Below, piece after piece: positions 36,708 to 42,674 of a stretch of 42,674 bases of DNA; the first letter of the stretch is position 1, and each line of letters begins with the position of its first letter. The notes under the pieces are model-generated. The model was not told the origin of the DNA. It saw only the letters and a list, made by a program, of their open reading frames with translations, and did not search any database. Position numbers and translations under genes: made by a program. This DNA is from JBELHJ01 sp042091495 (GTDB taxonomy: Bacteria; Bacteroidota; Bacteroidia; Flavobacteriales; Flavobacteriaceae). The stretch is taken from contig JBELHJ010000016.1 of the NCBI GenBank assembly GCA_042091495.1, positions 1 to 42,674 of the forward strand, read 5' to 3'.

Positions 36708-38924
36708 ATGAAATTTTCTATGAATTACCTTTTCAAAAATTATAATAGACTCAAATCAGTTCTATTTGTTATTGCAGTAATACTAACGCAATCATTATTT
36801 GCTAACGACTTTAATTTTAATATTGAAGCAGAAGCAACATTGATATCGGGAAATCATGAGGTTTTCAATCATAATAATGCTTCTGCTGGTGCATTTGTAA
36901 AAGCCTACATTGCAAGTGAAAAAGCCAATCTAGAATTCTATATAAATAATGTGCCCAGTGCTGGAACATACAACCTTGAAATACTTCATTTTAATGGAAA
37001 TACAGCACAAGAATTAGACCTTTATGTCAATAATAGCGTTCAAACCGTTTACCTTAACCCTTCTAATTGGGCCTACCAAAATCCCGCAAAATCAACATTC
37101 ATTGAAGTCGATTTAAATGAAGGAAATAACACCTTAAAGTTTCAGTTGACTTTAAGTGATATATTTTTGGATAAATTTATTATTTCTTCATCAGATAGTA
37201 ACGCCTTTTATGTAAGCAATAATGGAGATGATAATAACGATGGAAGTATTCAAAATCCATGGAAAACTATTGCTAAAGTAAATACTGTAGTTGAAAATAA
37301 TAATAATGGAGGCTCCTTAGCACCAGGTGCCAAAATCCTGTTTAAATCTGGTGATACTTTTGTTAGTCAGCTAATCATTAAGCGTTCTGGTACAGAAGCC
37401 AATCCTATAATAATTTCAAATTATGGTACAGGCGAACTTCCAATAATTAAAGGTTCTGGTGATATTGAGGGTGGTGATTATCTTGAAGCTATAAAAATTA
37501 TTAATTCCAGCTACCTAAACATAACTAATTTATGGGTACAAAATGATCGTAAAAATGATACCCGTTATGGCAACCAAGAATATCAAAGTTTTGGTATTCG
37601 TGTTTTTACTGATAAATGGGGAGGAATAACAGGTAATTTAAATTTTTCAAATCTAAAGATTTCAAATGTTTTAGGGGTTACCGTTCCCGCTGCTAACTCT
37701 AGTGATTTTAACACCATGAAAGTTGCTGGAATAAGACTTGAAGCTACTGCTAGTGAACCAGATACTGAAATAGCAATAAAAGATGTGATTATTGAAAACA
37801 ACTACTTCACTAACATTGGAAAAGCTGGTGTTTGGTCGCTTCATGCTGGCCCCTCTGATGACAATAATGATTGTTACAATAGAAACCAAAACATTATAGT
37901 AAGGGATAACAATTTTTATTACACGGGTGGTTCTGGTGTGATATTATCTAAAACCTGTAATGCTTTAATAGAAAACAATGATTTTAATCACACNNNNNNN
38001 NNNNNNNNNNNNNNNNNNNNNNNNNNNNNNNNNNNNNNNNNNNNNNNNNNNNNNNNNNNNNNNNNNNNNNNNNNNNNNNNNNNNNNNNNNNNNGGTTTCA
38101 GAAACACAAAAGGCAACTCTATTTGGGTTTCTAATTATGCTGGAAGTGGGAATGCTGTTAAATCTGATGAAAACTATATTTATAATAATACAATTTATGT
38201 GAATAGCAGCTATAATACCAATATCAATTACACCCCTGATATTTTTATTAATTCTGAAAACACATACATCTATAATAATATTTTCATGACAGAAGGCTCG
38301 TCTAGTATAGGTGCTAGTGTCACTCTGAATATTGACACCAATAGTGAGTTGTTAGTTGCTAATAATTTGTTTTATGGTAATATTGGGCAAGACCTTGTTG
38401 ATTTAGATGTATCACCTGTTTTCACTAATCCCCAATTTACTTCTGCAGGAGCTACCAATAAAGACGGCTATGTCTTGAACTCTAATAGTGGTGCTGTAGA
38501 TCAAGGAACAACTTTTATTGAACCTGTATTCCCTATGGCAGGTCAGGGTATTTTTGAAAACATTTCGAGTTTGTCACTTACAGATCCCTTTGGTATATCA
38601 GTAGATTTAGAAAATAAGATTCCAAATATTGGGGCCTCAAATGCATTTAATACACTTAGTACTTCCTCTAAAACAGTATCCTTATTCAATATATCACCTG
38701 TACCCTCTAAAGGACAAATTAATCTGAGATTAAAAAGTGGGTCAGATCAGAATGTTATTGAAATTATTGATTTAACTGGAAAAAAATTATACGAAACTAA
38801 ACTTCAAAGCAATTTATTAGATCACCATATCCAAATTCCTAATTTTATTAAAAATGGCATCTACCTACTAAAGGTTTCTCAAGGGCGAAAACAACAGACC
38901 AAACAGTTTATATTGTTTAGGTAA
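36708..38924 (+). CDS. T9SS-exported right-handed beta-helix protein with CBM-like domain (true gap inside)
   Basis: At least 705 visible residues are interrupted by 100 N of unknown true length. The signal peptide (about 5-34; a Met codon at 36720 is an alternative start) is followed by a CBM6/35-like beta-sandwich (about 36-165). A parallel beta-helix (about 168-640) opens with AFYVSNNGDDNNDGS and NPWKTIAK and continues as repeats rich in Asn (IIVRDNNFYYTGGSG, YIYNNTIYVN). A T9SS tail (about 655-738, SPVPSKGQINL) ends it. Such proteins include polysaccharide lyases and epimerases, but no catalytic motif can be assigned, and the missing part may hold it. The gene is divergent from the phosphorylase operon, and its stop lies 10 bp from the convergent DUF4956 stop. 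Export and location suggest a glycan target. Confidence 0.85.
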   Translation: MKFSMNYLFKNYNRLKSVLFVIAVILTQSLFANDFNFNIEAEATLISGNHEVFNHNNASAGAFVKAYIASEKANLEFYINNVPSAGTYNLEILHFNGNTAQELDLYVNNSVQTVYLNPSNWAYQNPAKSTFIEVDLNEGNNTLKFQLTLSDIFLDKFIISSSDSNAFYVSNNGDDNNDGSIQNPWKTIAKVNTVVENNNNGGSLAPGAKILFKSGDTFVSQLIIKRSGTEANPIIISNYGTGELPIIKGSGDIEGGDYLEAIKIINSSYLNITNLWVQNDRKNDTRYGNQEYQSFGIRVFTDKWGGITGNLNFSNLKISNVLGVTVPAANSSDFNTMKVAGIRLEATASEPDTEIAIKDVIIENNYFTNIGKAGVWSLHAGPSDDNNDCYNRNQNIIVRDNNFYYTGGSGVILSKTCNALIENNDFNHXXXXXXXXXXXXXXXXXXXXXXXXXXXXXXXXXXGFRNTKGNSIWVSNYAGSGNAVKSDENYIYNNTIYVNSSYNTNINYTPDIFINSENTYIYNNIFMTEGSSSIGASVTLNIDTNSELLVANNLFYGNIGQDLVDLDVSPVFTNPQFTSAGATNKDGYVLNSNSGAVDQGTTFIEPVFPMAGQGIFENISSLSLTDPFGISVDLENKIPNIGASNAFNTLSTSSKTVSLFNISPVPSKGQINLRLKSGSDQNVIEIIDLTGKKLYETKLQSNLLDHHIQIPNFIKNGIYLLKVSQGRKQQTKQFILFR
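37994..38093. other. Run of 100 N without flanking overlap (unresolved sequence)
   Basis: Unlike the other three gaps, the bases before and after share no duplicated sequence. The frame on both sides is the same and both sides look like beta-helix, so the missing piece is part of this gene, but its length cannot be known from the N count. Confidence 0.85.
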
Positions 38925-38934
38925 AATCTATAAA

Positions 38935-39537
38935 CTAATAAGAACGATAGTAAATTGTTATTTTGGCCGTATCTCTGAGAAAATCAATAGCACCAATTTC
39001 ATAAGAATGTATTGCTATGCCTGTTCTTGATTCAAGATCGCTCAATAGCGCTTCATGATGTTCTGGTTTAATTAAATCAATGCGCTCATAGATAATTGAT
39101 TTTCTCTTTAAAACATTATTAAATAGCAACTTATCAATCACAAATGTTACGCCAGCAATAATTGAATTGGCCATAAGAATTTCAACCCAACTTATAGACT
39201 TATTAGATAGGGAGTTAATCATTGATAAACCTATTACAATAAACAAGTAAGTCATTTGTCTTATAGGAACGGTTTCTGTTCTGTATCTTAAGATGCCAAA
39301 TACCGCAAATAAACCTAAAGCAAATCCCATTTCAATAGGTACCTTTCTCAGTAAATAGCATATTAAAAAGGTTAAAATATTAAACATGAAAAATGTGAAT
39401 ACATAATCCTTTTCATCTTTAGTTTTGTAGTAAATGTATCTCACTATTATAACAAGAAACCCCAAGTTTATTGCAAACTTGAAAAGTAACTTTATAAGAT
39501 CTTGTTTATCAAACAACTCAATTCCAAATAATTCCAT
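38935..39537 (-). CDS. DUF4956 membrane protein
   Basis: This 200-residue inner-membrane protein has about four hydrophobic segments (roughly 14-35, 45-65, 70-82, 95-135). The most recognisable part is GFALGLFAVFGILRYRTETVP (key GLFAVFGILRYRTE, near 75-90), followed by a soluble C-terminal domain (about 150-200). The pattern matches DUF4956, whose function is unknown. Its start codon lies 1 bp after the stop of the VTC-domain gene, so the two are co-translated. DUF4956 genes are commonly found beside VTC-domain polymerase genes and CotH kinase genes in bacteria. It is the last gene of the three-gene operon and converges on the beta-helix gene. Confidence 0.88.
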   Translation of the reverse strand: MELFGIELFDKQDLIKLLFKFAINLGFLVIIVRYIYYKTKDEKDYVFTFFMFNILTFLICYLLRKVPIEMGFALGLFAVFGILRYRTETVPIRQMTYLFIVIGLSMINSLSNKSISWVEILMANSIIAGVTFVIDKLLFNNVLKRKSIIYERIDLIKPEHHEALLSDLESRTGIAIHSYEIGAIDFLRDTAKITIYYRSY

Positions 39538-39538
39538 A

Positions 39539-40282
39539 TTAAATTGTGTTTATATAATTTATTTTTTGTTTAAACTTGTTTTTTTTAACTCCATTATGAG
39601 TTAATGCCATACCAATAGCATACTTGCTAAAACTTGTTGAGCTTATTCTATTTTCCTTAAAAATTTGGGCTATTGAAGCGTTTAAATTTTGCTTTTCCTG
39701 CTTTAGTTCAACCACAACTAAATGGGGTAATTCAATTTGAAAATCACTATTAGAAAAAACAATATTAGTGTCAATAGTAACACGTTCATTTTGTTCCAGA
39801 TTAACCAATGTTATTCTTTTAAAATTATTAGCTAGCTTAACGTCTAAGGGTTTTAAATCATAAGGCAGGTTATCATTAATAAATTTCAAATTATTTTGAG
39901 TTAAGTTGTGATTTTTATAACCAACCTCTTTTCGCTCTTTAATTACTATGCCCTTGTTTGTTCTTATTTTAATTTCTAAAAAAGAGTTTTCAATATATTC
40001 ATAGTCTCTAAATCTAATCTTGAAGCGATTTAATTTTCCATTGTGATGATCATAATACATTAATAATTTTGGACTATCGTAATATTTAGTTACATAATTA
40101 AAAGATCTCAAATTGTCTATGGTTAAACAGGAATAGTCATCTTTAATCAAAGGAAGTAATTGTAATAATTGATTGTAAGACATTAAATATTTTTTATCAA
40201 CACGTTTCATCAAACGCACTTTATCCATTTGATTTAGTTGAATGTTTGAAAATTTGGATAAAATATGTTTTAAATCAGTCAT
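39539..40282 (-). CDS. VTC-domain polyphosphate polymerase-like protein
   Basis: This 247-residue cytoplasmic protein matches the VTC catalytic tunnel domain. It shows RVDKKYLMSY (about 27-36), then YYDSPKLLMYYDHHNGK, RFKIRFRDYEY (about 84-94) and FLEIKIRTNKG (about 97-107), with basic residues and glutamates at the expected strand positions. VVVELKQEK appears near 185-193. In yeast the VTC domain makes polyphosphate from ATP; bacterial homologues are less studied and may make another phosphate polymer or modify a partner. The product is thus predicted only at the level of fold. It is 20 bp after DUF2490 and 1 bp before DUF4956 on the same strand, a conserved type of neighbourhood. Confidence 0.88.
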   Translation of the reverse strand: MTDLKHILSKFSNIQLNQMDKVRLMKRVDKKYLMSYNQLLQLLPLIKDDYSCLTIDNLRSFNYVTKYYDSPKLLMYYDHHNGKLNRFKIRFRDYEYIENSFLEIKIRTNKGIVIKERKEVGYKNHNLTQNNLKFINDNLPYDLKPLDVKLANNFKRITLVNLEQNERVTIDTNIVFSNSDFQIELPHLVVVELKQEKQNLNASIAQIFKENRISSTSFSKYAIGMALTHNGVKKNKFKQKINYINTI

Positions 40283-40302
40283 AAATAATTTTGAATACTA
40301 AC

Positions 40303-41055
40303 TTATGTAGTTTGTTTTGTAGGCTTAACTTTTTTCTTGTTTTTAAAAATATACTTTACTGATAAGACACTTGCATATTGATTTGAATGCGATAAAGATT
40401 CAGACTTTTCATAAAAATAGATCACTGATAAAATTTGATTTTTTGACAGCTTTACTCTGGTACCAAAACCATATCTGTAAGCTCTTTCTCTATTTTCACT
40501 CAAAGAAATACCACTATCATCCATTTCCTGAAAATATTCAACATAAAACAACGGATCGTAAGGCCAATTTTTAATTTTCAAATGAATTGATGGTTTTAAC
40601 CGAAATACTTTTTTTGATCTTTTTCCGTAATCAAGCCATTCTTCTTCACTATCAAATCTCTTCCTGTCCAAAGACAATCTGTTTTGGTATGCCAATCTCA
40701 AATTAAAGGTAGCAGGTTCTAATTTGAACTGTTTTTGAATGCCTATACGGTAGCGAAAAAAATTATCGTAACCTTGACGATTCCCTTGATTATCATTTTT
40801 TTTATAATACCGTAATTGTAATAATAGCTTAAGTCGTTTTAAAGGCTTAAAAGTTGTTTCAGATTGAGCAAGGTAACTATCTATTGTCTCCAGATTATCT
40901 TTTAAGCGCAGTTGTAACCCAAAATCAATTTCCCATTTTTTATTAAGTTCCAAGCCATAATTAATGGCTGTCCATGATTTAAACTGTTGATCTTGACCTG
41001 TAAAAGTAATAGTGTGAAATAAACATAAGACTATCGTGTAAGATTTTACTTTCAT
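40303..41055 (-). CDS. DUF2490 outer-membrane protein
   Basis: This 250-residue exported protein has a short signal peptide (1-19, ending FTGQ), then repeated amphipathic strands with alternating aromatic and polar residues (WTAINYGLELNKKWEIDF, key LNKKWEIDFGLQLRLK; LLLQLRYYKK; FRYRIGIQKQF; NLRLAYQNRL). This matches DUF2490, a predicted small outer-membrane beta-barrel of unknown function common in Bacteroidota. It starts the operon with the VTC and DUF4956 genes, so the three may form an envelope-spanning set: barrel outside, polymerase inside, membrane protein between. This arrangement is inference. The upstream gap to the YfcC gene holds an inverted repeat. Confidence 0.85.
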   Translation of the reverse strand: MKVKSYTIVLCLFHTITFTGQDQQFKSWTAINYGLELNKKWEIDFGLQLRLKDNLETIDSYLAQSETTFKPLKRLKLLLQLRYYKKNDNQGNRQGYDNFFRYRIGIQKQFKLEPATFNLRLAYQNRLSLDRKRFDSEEEWLDYGKRSKKVFRLKPSIHLKIKNWPYDPLFYVEYFQEMDDSGISLSENRERAYRYGFGTRVKLSKNQILSVIYFYEKSESLSHSNQYASVLSVKYIFKNKKKVKPTKQTT

Positions 41056-41137
41056 TAGGTTAGTTTGTTAATAGGGAACAATAGTATTTGTTTTAATATT
41101 TATTTAAAATATAATTAACGTTAAATTTACATAATAT

Positions 41138-41162
41138 ATTGGATTAATGGATTAAATCCAAT
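41138..41162. promoter_or_regulatory. Inverted repeat in the DUF2490/YfcC divergent gap
   Basis: The arms ATTGGATT and AATCCAAT flank a 9-bp centre. The repeat lies midway between the divergent starts at 41055 and 41219. It may be an operator for either gene. The gap is otherwise AT-rich with no exact TAnnTTTG element. Confidence 0.35.
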
Positions 41163-41218
41163 TCTGTTTTATTAGTTGTACTTATATTGGTATAGTTAAT
41201 TAGTTGACCAACTCTAGT

Positions 41219-42607
41219 ATGAAGCATAAAAGTATTTTTGAACGTATCCCCCATGCCATCGCCATGTTGTTTAGCATCATTGTTTTGGTATCACTTTTAA
41301 CCTATGTACTGCCGGCGGGGACCTATGAGCGTGTTATTATAGATGGTCGAAGTACCGTAGTACCAAATTCCTACAAAGTCATTGCTTCTACCCCCGTAAA
41401 TTTATTAGAACTATTTAAGGCTATTCCGCTTGGTTTCAAAGCTGGTGTAGAAATTATTTTTATTGTAATTGCAGGTGGTATTATGTTTGGATTCATGGAA
41501 AAATCAAAAGCTATAGAAAATGCCGTAGGCACTTTAATTAAAACATTAGGGCTACAACGTAAAAACTTGATCATCGTTATTATGACATTTATGTATGGCC
41601 TTTTAGGAGTTACGGTTGGTTATGAAAACAACATCGCTTTAGTGCCCATTGCAGCCATGCTAAGTTTAGCACTAGGAGGCGATTTAATGCTTGCTGCAGG
41701 AATTTCAGTTGGAGCCATGACCATTGGTTTTGGACTATCACCCATTAACCCTTATACCGTTGGTACAGGTCATAAATTGGCAGAGCTTCCCATGTTTTCA
41801 GGGGCACTTTTAAGAACTGCCTTGTGTTTTTCTGGATTAACCATTATGGCAATATACAACGTACGCTATTTTATAAAAATTAGTAATCATCCTAAACAAA
41901 GTTTAGCCCTAGGTTTAGATACCAATAATTTAGCTTTATCAAAACCGCTAAAAGATTACACCTTAAGCTCAAAAAACTGGTCTGTTATAAGTATTTTCCT
42001 TTTGGGTTTGATCGTTATCCTCTATGGCGTTTTTAATTTAAATTGGCATATCAATGAGCTTTCAGCTGTATTCTTAATGATTGCTTTGTTGTGTGGTATT
42101 GCCTCTAAAATGAGTGCCACTAGTATTAGTGAAACTCTGCTTGAGGGCGTAGCTTTTGCAGCACCTGGTGCGTTTCTTGTTGGGTTTGCTACATCTATTA
42201 AAGTGCTTATGGAAATGGGGAATATTGGAGACACCATTTCATACCAACTCTCAACTATGTTAGAAGGGCTGCCTTTATATGTGGCGGCCATAGGAATGTC
42301 TATCTCTCAAACCGTTATTAATTTCTTTATTCCTTCTGGAAGTGGACAAGCACTTGCCACTTTACCTGTGATGCTACCTTTAGGAGAATCACTTGGACTA
42401 ACCCAGCAAATTACTATTTTGGCATTTCAAATAGGAGACGGTATTTCTAATCTCGTAAATCCAACCCTTGGCGGACTTATAGCTATGCTTAGTATGTGTA
42501 GGGTTCCTATAGACCGGTGGATACGATTTATTTTTCCTGTTTTAATCCTTATTTTAATGCTCTCGTTTGTGGCAATAGTTATAGCAGTCGCAACAAATTA
42601 TAGTTAA
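41219..42607 (+). CDS. YfcC-family carboxylate/amino-acid carrier
   Basis: This 462-residue inner-membrane carrier starts at the ATG at 41219 (a TTG five codons earlier is less likely). It begins with ERIPHAIAMLFSIIVLVSLLTYVLPAGTYER (key LTYVLPAGTYER), then about 11-12 hydrophobic segments, including GYENNIALVPIAAMLSLALGGD and FGLSPINPYTVG (about 175-190). In the second half FIPSGSGQALATLPVM (about 365-380) is the conserved signature. This is the C4-dicarboxylate/arginine-ornithine carrier-like family (YfcC, IT superfamily). The substrate is unknown. The next gene, probably an M20 peptidase, starts 6 bp after the stop, a pairing that suggests uptake and hydrolysis of a peptide or acylated amino acid. 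Confidence 0.9.
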   Translation: MKHKSIFERIPHAIAMLFSIIVLVSLLTYVLPAGTYERVIIDGRSTVVPNSYKVIASTPVNLLELFKAIPLGFKAGVEIIFIVIAGGIMFGFMEKSKAIENAVGTLIKTLGLQRKNLIIVIMTFMYGLLGVTVGYENNIALVPIAAMLSLALGGDLMLAAGISVGAMTIGFGLSPINPYTVGTGHKLAELPMFSGALLRTALCFSGLTIMAIYNVRYFIKISNHPKQSLALGLDTNNLALSKPLKDYTLSSKNWSVISIFLLGLIVILYGVFNLNWHINELSAVFLMIALLCGIASKMSATSISETLLEGVAFAAPGAFLVGFATSIKVLMEMGNIGDTISYQLSTMLEGLPLYVAAIGMSISQTVINFFIPSGSGQALATLPVMLPLGESLGLTQQITILAFQIGDGISNLVNPTLGGLIAMLSMCRVPIDRWIRFIFPVLILILMLSFVAIVIAVATNYS

Positions 42608-42613
42608 TTACAT

Positions 42614-42674
42614 ATGCATGTTAAAGACCTTTTAGCCAAGCTAGTTTCGTTTCCTGTATTGGGAGGTGATAGTA
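42614..42674 (+). CDS. Start of a probable M20-family peptidase/deacylase (partial)
   Basis: Only the first 20 codons are present. They read MHVKDLLAKLVSFPVLGGDS, which resembles the opening of M20 metallopeptidases and acyl-amino-acid deacylases (helix, then LVSFPS-x-SGDE). It starts 6 bp after the YfcC stop and should be in the same operon. The catalytic part is outside the window. Confidence 0.55.
   Translation, partial: MHVKDLLAKLVSFPVLGGDS

Noticed and set aside
37583..37889. Reading frames on the - strand inside the beta-helix gene
   Set aside because: They are shadows of the + strand gene, with no signal, domain or spacing that supports a gene.
1..42674. CRISPR array, tRNA or rRNA genes, insertion sequences
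   Set aside because: No regular spaced repeats, cloverleaf-like or rRNA-like sequence, or transposase-like protein was seen on reading through the window; an RNA search program was not available.

Overview
The window looks like part of the chromosome of a marine Flavobacteriaceae-type bacterium (phylum Bacteroidota). The evidence is low-GC DNA, SusC/SusD outer-membrane pairs, six proteins ending in type IX secretion (T9SS) sorting tails, lipoproteins with short lipoboxes, and almost no Shine-Dalgarno sites. No RNA gene, CRISPR array or transposase was seen. The genus cannot be named from the sequence alone.

Most of the window (1-36.3 kb) is a large glycan-utilization region, most simply read as a beta-1,3/1,6-glucan (laminarin-like) locus. 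Block A (1-18.0 kb, all +) holds the end of a T9SS-exported protein, SusC, SusD, a DUF5000-type surface lipoprotein, GH3, GH5 with two CBM6-like domains, a CotH-kinase-like protein with lamin-tail domains (LTDs), a smaller two-LTD protein and a sulfatase. A separate secreted protein of unknown function follows. Block B (18.7-25.3 kb) holds a T9SS-exported GH16 (-), divergent from an unusual non-lipidated SusD-like protein and a partner of unknown function (+), then a sialate-O-acetylesterase-like SGNH esterase (-). A small secreted protein and a SulP transporter (+) come next. Block C (27.5-36.3 kb, all -) is a tight five-gene operon, in transcription order GH149-like phosphorylase, GH17, a GH158/GH2-like clan GH-A enzyme, GH30 and a GPH-type sugar symporter.

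Inferred division of labour: T9SS-exported GH16 and GH5 cut glucan outside the cell. SusC/SusD and the DUF5000 lipoprotein bind and import oligosaccharides. Periplasmic lipoproteins GH17, GH158-like and GH30, with GH3, trim beta-1,3 and beta-1,6 linkages. The symporter moves short products inward, and the cytoplasmic GH149 phosphorylase yields glucose-1-phosphate. The sulfatase, CotH/LTD genes and esterase are not explained by plain laminarin.

From 36.7 kb the content changes: a T9SS-tailed beta-helix protein, then a DUF2490 - VTC-domain polymerase - DUF4956 operon (-), then a YfcC-type carrier followed by the first codons of a probable M20 peptidase. CotH, VTC and DUF4956 genes are often neighbours in bacteria; here they lie on either side of the glycan genes.

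There are four 100-N gaps. Three (in GH16, the SusD-like gene and GH149) are flanked by exact 48-, 55- and 55-bp duplications. Removing the N run and one copy restores a single full-length frame each time, so these genes are intact and the breaks are assembly artefacts. The fourth, in the beta-helix gene, shows no such overlap and appears to be truly missing sequence.
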